Positions 16,252 to 24,512 of a DNA stretch of 64,000 nt are shown here, in pieces. Each line of letters opens with the position of its first letter. Position 1 is the stretch's first letter. The position numbers were made by a program, and so were the translations under genes. This DNA comes from an uncultured Bacteroidota bacterium (GTDB lineage: Bacteria > Bacteroidota > Bacteroidia > Bacteroidales > P3), in NCBI GenBank assembly GCA_902784465.1, contig CACZUZ010000004.1, positions 1 through 64,000 of the forward strand. Reading direction: 5' to 3'. The notes under the pieces were generated by a model. That model worked only from the letters and a program-made list of their open reading frames with translations. It searched no databases and was not told the origin of the DNA.

Positions 16252-18369
16252 TCAACTTATCCTTCCCCACGACAGCGCTTTCTTGTTTTTCATCAAGTGG
16301 ACTTTCAGCGCTCCGTTGTCGGGATTGTCGAGGTTGGGGTCATCGCTGAGTATCTCTTCAACACTCTCCCTGGCGGCGCGGATAATGGGTTCGTCGTTCA
16401 CAATATCGGCAATCTTCAGTTGCAGGATTCCGCTCTGTTGCAGTCCTTGCAGGTCTCCAGGTCCACGCAACTTGAGGTCGGCCTCGGCAATGCGGAAACC
16501 ATCGGTGGTGTCGACCATCGTCTTGATGCGTTCCCGACCATTGGTTGTCAGCTTGTTGCTGGTCATCAGTATGCAGTAGGATTGCTCTCCTCCACGTCCC
16601 ACACGACCGCGAAGCTGGTGGAGTTGCGAGAGTCCGAAACGCTCTGCATTTTCTATCACCATCACTGTCGCGTTGGGGACATCTACTCCGACTTCTATCA
16701 CAGTGGTACTCACCATGATATGTGTCTCGCCTCGCTTGAAGCGCCCCATCTCGTACTCCTTGGCGGCGCCATCCATGCGTCCGTGTACGATGCTTATCTG
16801 GTACTGTGGCAGGGGAAACTCCCTCGATATGCTCTCATATCCGTCCATCAGGTCTTTCAAATCCATGGTCTCAGACTCCTCTATCAATGGGTAAACGACA
16901 TATACCTGTCGTCCGCGTGCTATCTCGCGATGCATGAATCCGAAGACTTTAAGCCGCTGTGTGTCATTGCAGTGTATGGTCTTAATCTCTTTGCGTCCAG
17001 GTGGCAGCTCGTCGATGACTGAGCAGTCGAGGTCGCCATAAAGGGTCATGGCCAGGGTTCGCGGTATTGGTGTTGCCGTCATCACCAGCACATGCGGCGG
17101 CCGCTGACTCTTGGTCCATAGCTTGGAACGTTGCTCTACGCCGAAACGGTGCTGCTCGTCGATGACTACAAATCCCAAGTTGGCAAATTCCACGTCTTTC
17201 TCTATAAGGGCATGGGTTCCAATGAGTATGTCTATCTCGCCTTTCCTCAGTCGCTCTTTCACCTTCCGTTTTCCGGATGCTTTGAGTGAACCTGTGAGCA
17301 GCTCCACGGTGATGCCTAATCCGTCAAGCATCTTGCTGATGGTGGCATAATGCTGGTTGGCAAGTATCTCTGTCGGTGCCATCATACATGCCTGGCAGCC
17401 GTTGTCGAGGGCTATAAGCATGCAGAGCAACGCTACAAGGGTCTTTCCGCTCCCTACGTCGCCTTGCAGCAGCCGGTTCATCTGGTGACCGCTACGCATG
17501 TCGGCTCTTATCTCCTTGACTACCCGTTTCTGTGCGCCTGTCAGCTCAAACGCCAGCTTCTCGTTGTAGAAACGGTTGAAATGCTCTCCGACAATAGTGA
17601 ACATATAACCATTGCTCTTTATCTGGCGTTCGTGCTTGGCATACTGGTAATCCAGTTGCAGAAAGAACAGTTCCTCGAATTTCATCCGCTGCATGGAGAG
17701 CGTGATGTCATGGGGCTGGGTGGGGTAGTGGATAACCTCTAGGGCGTTGGCGCGCGAGGGGAGCTTGTATTTGCGTATCAGCGATGCCGGCAGGTTCTCG
17801 GGTATGTTGCCGCCTGCCATGCGCAGCAGCTGCTCGGTGAGACGGGCTATGCCTTTGGTGTGTAATCCCTTGCTCTTCAGCTTTTCGGTCGACGAATAGA
17901 TTGGTATATATTTAAGGTTCGTCTTGCTCTCATTGTCGGCACGGTCTAGGTCGGGGTGCGCAATATTGACGTGTCCGTTGAAGACCGTGGGTTTCCCCAT
18001 AACTATATATTCTGTATCGCTTTTCAGGCTTTCCTTAATCCATTTCAAGCCTTGAAACCAAACCAGTTCAATCTGACCGGTATTGTCGCTCAGGATTGCG
18101 GTCAGTCGCAAGGAACGCCCCTCGCCGGCAGTGTGCATGTCGTGGATCTTTCCGCGAAGCACAACGTATGGCTCGTCGATGTCGAGGTCGCGGATAGTCG
18201 AGATCTTGGAGCGGTCGACATAGCGGTAGGGGAAGTACTCCAGAAGGTCTTCGTAGGTGTATATCCCCAACTCGCGTTGCAGCAGTGCAGCGCGTGCAGG
18301 ACCGACGCCTTTGAGGTATTCTATGGGTGTGTCGAGGAACGTGGGAGGGTAATGAGTTAATGTGTTAAT
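16252..18369 (-). CDS. recG: ATP-dependent DNA helicase RecG, start codon unclear
   Basis: RecG remodels stalled forks and Holliday junctions. Seen: wedge/OB part (VLRGKIHDMHT), helicase motifs Walker A GDVGSGKT, DEQH box, TATPIPRT, and the C-terminal HQLRGRVGRGG. The first listed start-like codon (TTG at 18270) is inside the family: the conserved N-terminus (LDTPIEYLKGVGPARAALL) lies in frame upstream, back to about 18339. The frame stays open to a TAA at 18373-18375 with no ATG, GTG or TTG before that TTG; only an ATT at 18369 is available. The upstream sequence there is a GTTAAT tandem array, so the natural start seems lost or unusual. Coordinates use the ATT and are tentative at this end. 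Confidence 0.88.
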   Translation of the reverse strand: MNTLTHYPPTFLDTPIEYLKGVGPARAALLQRELGIYTYEDLLEYFPYRYVDRSKISTIRDLDIDEPYVVLRGKIHDMHTAGEGRSLRLTAILSDNTGQIELVWFQGLKWIKESLKSDTEYIVMGKPTVFNGHVNIAHPDLDRADNESKTNLKYIPIYSSTEKLKSKGLHTKGIARLTEQLLRMAGGNIPENLPASLIRKYKLPSRANALEVIHYPTQPHDITLSMQRMKFEELFFLQLDYQYAKHERQIKSNGYMFTIVGEHFNRFYNEKLAFELTGAQKRVVKEIRADMRSGHQMNRLLQGDVGSGKTLVALLCMLIALDNGCQACMMAPTEILANQHYATISKMLDGLGITVELLTGSLKASGKRKVKERLRKGEIDILIGTHALIEKDVEFANLGFVVIDEQHRFGVEQRSKLWTKSQRPPHVLVMTATPIPRTLAMTLYGDLDCSVIDELPPGRKEIKTIHCNDTQRLKVFGFMHREIARGRQVYVVYPLIEESETMDLKDLMDGYESISREFPLPQYQISIVHGRMDGAAKEYEMGRFKRGETHIMVSTTVIEVGVDVPNATVMVIENAERFGLSQLHQLRGRVGRGGEQSYCILMTSNKLTTNGRERIKTMVDTTDGFRIAEADLKLRGPGDLQGLQQSGILQLKIADIVNDEPIIRAARESVEEILSDDPNLDNPDNGALKVHLMKNKKALSWGRIS

Positions 18370-18433
18370 GCGTTAATACGTTAATGAGTTAATGTGTTAA
18401 TTCCTTAATACGTTAATTCGTTAATTCGTTAAT
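18356..18433. repeat. GTTAATNN tandem array
   Basis: Nine to ten 8-bp units GTTAATNN (GTTAATGC, GTTAATAC, GTTAATGA and so on). The array covers the point where recG should start and ends 15 bp before the coaD stop codon. Confidence 0.88.
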
Positions 18434-18447
18434 GGGGGAATGATTTT

Positions 18448-18891
18448 TTAGGCTAGCCATTGCGATACATCTTTTCCGAAGGCGGCGAGTTCGCGTACCA
18501 TGCTGCTGCTCACCACTGCATGCTCGGGGTCGGCAACCATCAGGACGGTCTCGATGTCGGGAGCCAGCAGGCGGTTGATGTCGACGATTTTACGCTCATA
18601 GTCATAGTCGGCATTGTCGCGTACGCCACGCAGGATGAAGCGCGCATTGTGCTGCCGGCAGAAGTCTGTCGTAAGGCAGCTGTATGTCTCTGCCTCTACC
18701 TGCGGCATGTCGGCTACGGCACGCCGTATGTTGGCAAGCCGTTCTTCCAAGGGCTGGAAATTTTTTTTGTCGCTATTAATGCCAACGGCTACTATGATTT
18801 TGTCGAATAGTGCCGTCGCCCTGCGTATCAGGGCTAGATGTCCGGTGGTCATGGGGTCGAACGACCCAGGGAATATTGCGATGCGTTCCAC
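18448..18891 (-). CDS. coaD: phosphopantetheine adenylyltransferase
   Basis: Cytoplasmic CoA-pathway enzyme that joins 4'-phosphopantetheine to ATP, giving dephospho-CoA. The 147-residue protein has FPGSFDPMTTGHLALIRRA (TxGH nucleotidyltransferase motif), ILRGVRDNADYDYE, and the SSSMVRELA signature near the C-terminus. It is slightly shorter than usual (about 155-160). It sits 2 bp after the PorT-like gene, so co-transcription is likely. Confidence 0.96.
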   Translation of the reverse strand: MERIAIFPGSFDPMTTGHLALIRRATALFDKIIVAVGINSDKKNFQPLEERLANIRRAVADMPQVEAETYSCLTTDFCRQHNARFILRGVRDNADYDYERKIVDINRLLAPDIETVLMVADPEHAVVSSSMVRELAAFGKDVSQWLA

Positions 18892-18893
18892 TG

Positions 18894-19670
18894 TTATCTT
18901 CTTCTTTTGCGTTTCTTGTTGGGGGAGGGACTGTTGTGGCGGTGTTTGTGGTTGCCTTCGCCGAAGACGTACAACAAACGGACGGATATGGAGCTGTTAT
19001 AGCAGTTGTTTGTCCATTTCTCGGGATTGTTCGGAGCGTTTGTCGGGTATTCTGTAAAACCCCAGTTCTGCTTCACGGGCAATAGCGAATGCTGCCAGCG
19101 GAAGTTTATCGTCAGCCCTCGCCAGATGGGGAAACGGAGATCCATGGCGGCCGAGAAGTCGTTCTTCTTGAACGTCATGTCGCTCGTGTCGGGGATGAAG
19201 TAGTTGGGTGTATATAGGATGGTCCCATGGGGCGGCTGTACCAGGCGGCTGTAGACCAGCCCCAGCCCTATGGTGATGCCTCCGTAGGGGTCGGTGAAGT
19301 GGAAGGTTAACGGTATGTCTACATAGTTCATCGTGAACCCGAGAAGGCGGTAGGGGTCGTGGGTATTGTTGTAGGCTCCGCGCTGCGAGAAGTTGGCCTC
19401 TACCGACGCTTTCCACATGTCGTCGTCCGAAAGTGCCAACATCGCTCCTACGCCTGCCGTGACTCCCCATTTCTTGAAGCCGCGCAACTCGTCGCCTCGC
19501 ATCTGCGACGCTGTGGCTCCAAACGACGGATAGGCTCGGAAGACTTGGTTGCCTCGCCCACGCCGCCTCTGCCCCTGGACATCGCTGGCAACTAGCATGA
19601 CTGCCGCGAACAGGATGGCGTAGAGCGTCTTGCGTCTGATGATATATGGTCTCTTCTCCTTACAGGTCAT
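18894..19670 (-). CDS. PorT-like outer-membrane beta-barrel protein
   Basis: Outer-membrane barrel protein of 258 residues with a leader (about 1-33, basic start then ILFAAVMLVASDVQGQ), alternating strands of a small barrel, and a very basic tail (KKRKRRR). The start at 19670 gives a longer n-region than usual (MTCKEKRPYIIRRK); a later start is possible but no better Met is seen. It resembles PorT/OmpW-like proteins of Bacteroidota, some of which assist type IX secretion, but the assignment to PorT itself is weak. Probably first gene of the operon leading to coaD and recG. Confidence 0.7.
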   Translation of the reverse strand: MTCKEKRPYIIRRKTLYAILFAAVMLVASDVQGQRRRGRGNQVFRAYPSFGATASQMRGDELRGFKKWGVTAGVGAMLALSDDDMWKASVEANFSQRGAYNNTHDPYRLLGFTMNYVDIPLTFHFTDPYGGITIGLGLVYSRLVQPPHGTILYTPNYFIPDTSDMTFKKNDFSAAMDLRFPIWRGLTINFRWQHSLLPVKQNWGFTEYPTNAPNNPEKWTNNCYNSSISVRLLYVFGEGNHKHRHNSPSPNKKRKRRR

Positions 19671-19846
19671 AGAGGTTCTTTTTTTTCATTGTTGTTATAT
19701 AATAATTCTTCGTTTCCGGAAATGCGGATTTCAGACTGAAAAACGATTAAGTCTAAAAAATATTGTAAGATGCTAAAGAAAAACATGCTGCGTAGTGTTG
19801 ATAAAAAAAAAAGTCGCCATGACTAATCTCGTTCGAAAAAAACTAG

Positions 19847-19854
19847 TACTTTTG
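19847..19854 (+). promoter_or_regulatory. -7 element directly before dnaB
   Basis: TACTTTTG ends 4 bp before the dnaB ATG at 19859, so transcription from it would begin at or next to the start codon. No good TTG is seen at the -33 position. Confidence 0.45.
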
Positions 19855-19858
19855 CACC

Positions 19859-21397
19859 ATGGAAATAACACAGAGAAACGTCGCAAGACGTAAGGAAAGA
19901 ATAAGTTACGAACAAGCTTTTTCGCTCAATGGCAAAACTCCCCCCCAGGCACTGGAGCTGGAAGAGGCTGTGCTGGGTGCCCTGATGATTGACCAGACGG
20001 CTCTGAACAACACTATCCAGATGCTCAGGACTGAGTATTTCTACAAACAGGAGCACCAGCTGATTTTCAAGACTATACTCACCCTCTTCGAGCAGTCGAA
20101 GCCTATCGACATACTGACGGTGACCCAACAGCTGATTAAAGAGGGTCAGCTGGAAGCTGTGGGCGGTGCCATGTACCTGTCGCAACTCACCAGCCGTGTC
20201 GTCTCGGCTGCACATATCGAATACCACTCGCGTATCATATCTGAGAAATACATTCAGAGGGAAATCATACGTGTCTGCACCGAAACCCTGACGAAAGCCT
20301 ACGACGAGACTACCGATGTCCTCGACCTCCTCGACGGCACCGAGAGAACCCTCATGGATATCGACGAGAAAAACTTCCATTCGGAATACCACAATATGCA
20401 GGATGTCCTCAACAACGCCTTCCAGCAAATTGAGGAGGCCCAGAACAATGAAGGCTCCTACAGCGGCATCCCCACGGGCTTCGTCGAACTGGACCGCATG
20501 ACCGCCGGATTCCAGCCGGGTACTCTCATCATCCTTGCCGCCCGTCCCGCTATGGGTAAGACCGCTTTCGCCCTCACCATGGCTCGCAACATCGCTATCG
20601 ACATGAAGAAACCTATAGCCTTCTTCTCCCTCGAAATGACTGCCGTGGAGCTGGTTATGCGTCTCATCAGCAGCGAGTCGGGAATCTCGGGCGACCGCCT
20701 CAAGAAGGGTGAAAAACTACCTGATAGTGAAAAGGCTCAGCTCTATGCCCGCACTCAAGCCCTTGCCGAGGCTCCTATCTTCATCGACGACACTCCGCAG
20801 CTCTCCATCTTTGAACTCAGAGCCAAATGCCGCCGTCTCAAGCAGCAGCATAAGATTGAGATGGTCTTCATCGACTACCTCCAGCTGATGCAGGGCGGCA
20901 GTGACATGTCACGCAATGGCAACCGCGAGCAGGAAATCAGCATGATATCCCGTCAGCTGAAGGCTCTCTCCAAGGAATTGGGTATCCCTGTCCTGGCGCT
21001 CTCTCAGCTCTCCCGCGCCGTGGAAACACGCGGCGGCTCCAAAAAGCCACAACTCTCCGACCTCCGCGAGTCGGGCGCTATCGAGCAGGATGCCGACATC
21101 GTGATGTTTATCTACCGCCCTGAATACTACCAGATATACGAGGACGACAACGGCTCTACTCTCGGCATGGCCGACATCATCCTCGCCAAGCATCGTAGCG
21201 GCGAGGTCGGCGACGTGCGTCTCAAGTTTATCAAGCAGTTCGCCAAGTTCGAAAACCGCGACGAGGCTATGGGCTTCAACCTCTCATCGGGTCTCGCTCC
21301 CAACGTGTCGTTCGACAGCCAGATGGGCAACTCGATAACTATCGATTCTAAAATGAACTACGAGAATCCGGACATGGAGAACGAGGATATGTTCTAA
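19859..21397 (+). CDS. dnaB: replicative DNA helicase DnaB
   Basis: Hexameric helicase that unwinds DNA ahead of the replication fork. The 512-residue protein has the N-terminal helical domain (PPQALELEEAVLGALMID, about 37-140), linker, and the RecA-like ATPase with Walker A ARPAMGKTA (about 225-233), FFSLEM, Walker B MVFIDYLQLM, and the arginine-rich LSQLSRAVE and LRESGAIEQDAD motifs. No intein. Start at 19859 leaves a plausible N-terminal extension; no later Met comes before the conserved region. Monocistronic, with the promoter element almost touching the start codon. Confidence 0.97.
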   Translation: MEITQRNVARRKERISYEQAFSLNGKTPPQALELEEAVLGALMIDQTALNNTIQMLRTEYFYKQEHQLIFKTILTLFEQSKPIDILTVTQQLIKEGQLEAVGGAMYLSQLTSRVVSAAHIEYHSRIISEKYIQREIIRVCTETLTKAYDETTDVLDLLDGTERTLMDIDEKNFHSEYHNMQDVLNNAFQQIEEAQNNEGSYSGIPTGFVELDRMTAGFQPGTLIILAARPAMGKTAFALTMARNIAIDMKKPIAFFSLEMTAVELVMRLISSESGISGDRLKKGEKLPDSEKAQLYARTQALAEAPIFIDDTPQLSIFELRAKCRRLKQQHKIEMVFIDYLQLMQGGSDMSRNGNREQEISMISRQLKALSKELGIPVLALSQLSRAVETRGGSKKPQLSDLRESGAIEQDADIVMFIYRPEYYQIYEDDNGSTLGMADIILAKHRSGEVGDVRLKFIKQFAKFENRDEAMGFNLSSGLAPNVSFDSQMGNSITIDSKMNYENPDMENEDMF

Positions 21398-21450
21398 TTA
21401 CCTAAAGTGACAAAAATAGTGCGAAAAATTATCAGTTGCCAAAAAATATT

Positions 21451-21458
21451 TATATTTG
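21451..21458 (+). promoter_or_regulatory. -7 element upstream of deoxyhypusine-synthase-like gene
   Basis: TATATTTG, followed by a leader of roughly 100 nt. A TTG lies upstream but only 13-14 bp away, closer than the usual 19-21. Confidence 0.4.
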
Positions 21459-21565
21459 CAAAATCAATTAGTGTTTATCCATTAATTTAAGATTGTGTTT
21501 TTCAGGGTAAAGCCACTCGCGTTGCTCCCTTTCTTACAATGCATCAACAATAAAACATATATACA

Positions 21566-22597
21566 ATGGAAAAAAAAGATCTCCTCAAAGAAACCGTCAA
21601 ACACATCGACATCAAGAAGTACAACTCGACCGAAATAATCGACGCCATGCGTAGCATGTCGTTCACAAGCCGTGACACCGCCCGCGCTACCGACATACTG
21701 ATGAAGATGGTGGCTGAGAAGGATTGCACCAACATCCTGACCATCGCCGGCTCTACCTCCGCTGCCGGCTGCATGCAGGTCTATGTCGACATGGTACGCA
21801 ACAAGATGGTCGATGTCGTGGTCTCCACCGGAGCTTCCATCATCGACATGGATCTCTTCGAGGCCCTCGGTTTCAAACACTATATCGGCACCAAGGAGAA
21901 CGTCATCCCCGACACCAAGCTCCGCGAACTCTACATCGACCGCATCTATGACACCTTCATCGATGAGGAGGAACTGCAGGCATGCGACAACGCCACCTAC
22001 GAGCTGGCCAACATGCTCGAGGCTCGTCCCTACAGCTCGCGCGAGTTCATATATGAACTGGGCAAGTGGCTGCACAACGGCCGCAGCGTGAAGAAAGACA
22101 GCCTCATACAGACCTGCTACGAATGCGGTGTGCCTATCTTTGTGCCCGCATTCAGCGACTGCTCTGCCGGCTTCGGCATCGGCAAACACCAGTGGGAGCG
22201 CGCCAATGCCGGCAAGCCTTACCTGAGCATCGACTCGGTACGCGACTTCGTCGAACTCACCAAAATCAAGATGGCCTGCCCCGAGTCGGGCCTCTTCATG
22301 GTTGGCGGCGGCACTCCCAAGAACTTCGCCCAGGACACTGTGGTCTGCGCCGAAATCCTTGGCCATGAGGTGCCTATGCACAAATATGCAATCCAGATTA
22401 CCGTAGCCGACGTCCGCGACGGTGCCTGCTCGTCGTCCACTCTCCTCGAGGCTGGCTCCTGGGGTAAAGTCAGCGAAGAGCTGCAGCAGATGGTCTATGC
22501 CGAGGGTACCACTGTTATCCCGATGATCGCCTCCTACGTCTACCATAACGGCGCTTGGCGTGAACGCGAATACAAGAACTGGCAAAAGATTTTCTAA
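21566..22597 (+). CDS. deoxyhypusine synthase family protein
   Basis: NAD-dependent spermidine-using enzyme family (343 residues, cytoplasmic). Eukaryotes and archaea use it to modify eIF5A; bacteria lack that target, and bacterial members can act as homospermidine or related synthases. Seen: the NAD-binding STGASIIDMDLFEALG, GGGTPKNF, and GSWGKV, whose Lys (about 311) matches the catalytic lysine of human deoxyhypusine synthase, so the protein is probably active. The next gene is a cysteine desulfidase. Substrate unknown; a polyamine-related role is an inference. Confidence 0.88.
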   Translation: MEKKDLLKETVKHIDIKKYNSTEIIDAMRSMSFTSRDTARATDILMKMVAEKDCTNILTIAGSTSAAGCMQVYVDMVRNKMVDVVVSTGASIIDMDLFEALGFKHYIGTKENVIPDTKLRELYIDRIYDTFIDEEELQACDNATYELANMLEARPYSSREFIYELGKWLHNGRSVKKDSLIQTCYECGVPIFVPAFSDCSAGFGIGKHQWERANAGKPYLSIDSVRDFVELTKIKMACPESGLFMVGGGTPKNFAQDTVVCAEILGHEVPMHKYAIQITVADVRDGACSSSTLLEAGSWGKVSEELQQMVYAEGTTVIPMIASYVYHNGAWREREYKNWQKIF

Positions 22598-22603
22598 AAC
22601 ATC

Positions 22604-22639
22604 AGCAGGTGGCCGGCATCCGTATGCCTACCACCTGCT
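22604..22639 (+). other. Hairpin between DHS-like gene and cysteine desulfidase
   Basis: Nine-bp stem AGCAGGTGG / CCACCTGCT enclosing a second GGCAT / ATGCC stem, followed by TCTTCATTT. The T-run is weak. It could act as a terminator or attenuator, and it makes the longer cyuA reading from 22609 unlikely because that start lies inside the stem. Confidence 0.5.
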
Positions 22640-22659
22640 CTTCATTTACAATACACATA

Positions 22660-23937
22660 ATGGATATCGCTATTCGTCAGCAGATTCGTGAGCTTATACA
22701 GCGCGAGGTTGTTGTAGCCACAGGCTGTACCGAGCCTGGTGCGGTGGCTCTCTGTGTCTCCAAGGCTCGCGAGACTCTTGGCTCTATGCCCGACAGCATC
22801 GAACTGCTGCTCAGCAAGAATGTTTTCAAGAATGCAATGGGTGTCGGCATCCCTGGCACTGGCATGGTTGGCCTGCCCATCGCTGTCGCCATAGCCTTGT
22901 GCGCCGGCGACTCGTCGCGCATGCTCGAGGTGCTTACCGTCCCGAGCGACAAAATCGAGGCCGCAAAGCAATGGCTTGCCAATAACGGCGACATAATAAA
23001 AATTGGCCTCAAAGAGAATTGCGAGGACAAGCTATATATTGAATGCATCTGCCATAAGGGCAATGACAGCTCCACGGCTATCATTTCGAAAAGACACACC
23101 AACTTCGTCTTTATTGCTCATGGCGATAATGTGCTGCTCGACGGCGAGTGTGCCGAGTGCGGCGAGGGCGCTTCCGAACATGGCGACCCAGTGCTGTCGG
23201 CGCGAATAGTATATGATTATGCAACCACTTCTCCAATAGAGGAGCTTAACTTCATCAATGAGACTGTGGCTCTCAACTGCGTCGCCGCCACCGAGGGCTT
23301 GAAGGGCTACGGACTCAATACCGGCCGCATATTGATGGAGAACGCCGAGGACGACATCGTCCATACCGTCATCGCCCGTACCGTTGCTGCTTCGGATGCT
23401 CGCATGGATGGTTGCACCCTCCCTGTCTACTCCAACAGCGGCAGCGGCAACCAGGGCATCGCCTGCACCCTCCCCATCTACGAGTATGGCAAGGCTAAAG
23501 GCCGCAGCGAAGAGCAGATTACAAGAGCACTGATACTCAGCCATCTCACATCGATATATATCAAGCGAGGCATAGGTCGCCTGTCGGCTCTGTGCGGCAT
23601 AGTCAACGCCTCGATAGGGGTCACCTGCGGCATCACCTATCTCCATGGCGGCAGCTTCGACCAGATGTGCTACGCCATAAAGAATATGATTAACACCCTT
23701 GCCGGTATGGTGTGCGACGGAGCCAAACCTTCTTGTGCTTTGAAGATGTCCACAGGACTTTACAGTGCCTTCGTCAGTGCCGAACTGGCATTGCACGATA
23801 AGGTCGTCGACTCCTGCGACGGACTCTCGGAAAAGGATGTCGACTACTCTATCCGCAACCTCGGACGTCTGGGCCACGACGGCATGGACCAAACGGATGA
23901 CATGGTGCTCGATATCATGACCCATAAACAATTGTAA
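22660..23937 (+). CDS. cyuA: L-cysteine desulfidase / serine dehydratase alpha-like
   Basis: Fe-S enzyme of the CyuA/YhaM (UPF0597) family that breaks L-cysteine into pyruvate, ammonia and sulfide; 425 residues, cytoplasmic. The start at 22660 (MDIAIRQQIRELIQ) is chosen over the upstream in-frame ATG at 22609, which would add a non-conserved leader. Conserved cysteines likely to hold the cluster are in ATGCTEPGA (about residue 23), SALCGIVNASIGVTCGI and MVCDGAKPSCALKM. Glycine-rich NSGSGNQGI is present. Follows the deoxyhypusine-synthase-like gene by 62 bp. Confidence 0.9.
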   Translation: MDIAIRQQIRELIQREVVVATGCTEPGAVALCVSKARETLGSMPDSIELLLSKNVFKNAMGVGIPGTGMVGLPIAVAIALCAGDSSRMLEVLTVPSDKIEAAKQWLANNGDIIKIGLKENCEDKLYIECICHKGNDSSTAIISKRHTNFVFIAHGDNVLLDGECAECGEGASEHGDPVLSARIVYDYATTSPIEELNFINETVALNCVAATEGLKGYGLNTGRILMENAEDDIVHTVIARTVAASDARMDGCTLPVYSNSGSGNQGIACTLPIYEYGKAKGRSEEQITRALILSHLTSIYIKRGIGRLSALCGIVNASIGVTCGITYLHGGSFDQMCYAIKNMINTLAGMVCDGAKPSCALKMSTGLYSAFVSAELALHDKVVDSCDGLSEKDVDYSIRNLGRLGHDGMDQTDDMVLDIMTHKQL

Positions 23938-23993
23938 ACCAACTATTGTTAATAAAACATTGTGCAAAAGGTATCGGATTGTAAAAAAATGTG

Positions 23994-24001
23994 TACTTTT
24001 G
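23994..24001 (+). promoter_or_regulatory. -7 element upstream of PUR protein gene
   Basis: TACTTTTG, 45 bp before the start codon of the DUF3276 gene, in an AT-rich gap. Confidence 0.45.
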
Positions 24002-24046
24002 CCTTTTCAAAAACAGAACAATTAAACCCTTTAACTTAATAGAGAC

Positions 24047-24427
24047 ATGGATTTTAACAGCAACAGAGATTTTAACAGCAACAGAGATTTCAACAGGAAA
24101 GAAGAGCTGTATTCGCAATCGATCAGTGCAGGCAAACGCAAGTATTTCTTTGACGTGAAGGAAACGCGCGGTGGTGACAAATTCATCGTTATTGCTGAAA
24201 GCCGCAAGCTTTTCGACAATAATACCGGCAATTTCTACTTCGAGAAAAACAAAATGTTCCTCTACAAAGAGGATTTCGAAAAGTTCCAGAAAGGCCTTTC
24301 TAACGCTTTCCATTTCATCGAGACTGGTGAAATCCCTGAACCTGTCGAGCAGCCCGACTACTATGCACCTCACTCCGAGGAGCAACCGGCCGGCAACACT
24401 ATCGACGGCATCGACTTCAGCCTCTAA
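24047..24427 (+). CDS. PUR-alpha family nucleic-acid-binding protein (DUF3276)
   Basis: Small cytoplasmic protein (126 residues) with a PUR domain that binds single-stranded DNA or RNA; the family is strongly expressed and widespread in Bacteroidota. The PUR repeat is seen as ELYSQSISAGKRKYFFDVKETRGGDKFIVIAES (about 24-56) with a following beta-strand and helix (MFLYKEDFEKFQKGLSNAF), then an acidic tail. The N-terminus repeats DFNSNR twice, encoded by a perfect 18-bp tandem duplication at 24049-24084. It precedes parA, but a hairpin lies between. Confidence 0.88.
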   Translation: MDFNSNRDFNSNRDFNRKEELYSQSISAGKRKYFFDVKETRGGDKFIVIAESRKLFDNNTGNFYFEKNKMFLYKEDFEKFQKGLSNAFHFIETGEIPEPVEQPDYYAPHSEEQPAGNTIDGIDFSL

Positions 24428-24438
24428 TCGTTTTATTG

Positions 24439-24499
24439 GTGACCCACGTCCTTGGTGGCGAGAGCTCTTTCGGCCCTCTTATCCAGGGACGTGGTTCAC
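24439..24499 (+). other. Long hairpin upstream of parA
   Basis: Arms GTGACCCACGTCCTTGG (24439-24455) and CCAGGGACGTGGTTCAC (24483-24499) pair over 17 positions with two mismatches, around a 27-nt loop that can form a smaller AGAG/CTCT stem. It ends 13 bp before the parA ATG. It may be a terminator of the PUR gene, an attenuator, or an autoregulatory site for parAB. Confidence 0.6.
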
Positions 24500-24512
24500 A
24501 TAAATCATAACA

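Noticed and set aside
21482..22585. 367-codon open frame antisense to the deoxyhypusine-synthase-like gene
   Set aside because: Mirror of a strongly biased coding strand; low-complexity Val/Asp/His-rich product without family motifs.
22609..22659. Upstream start for cyuA
   Set aside because: Lies inside a stem-loop and adds residues absent from the family.
23032..23967. 311-codon open frame antisense to cyuA
   Set aside because: The sense frame has full family motifs; the antisense product has none.
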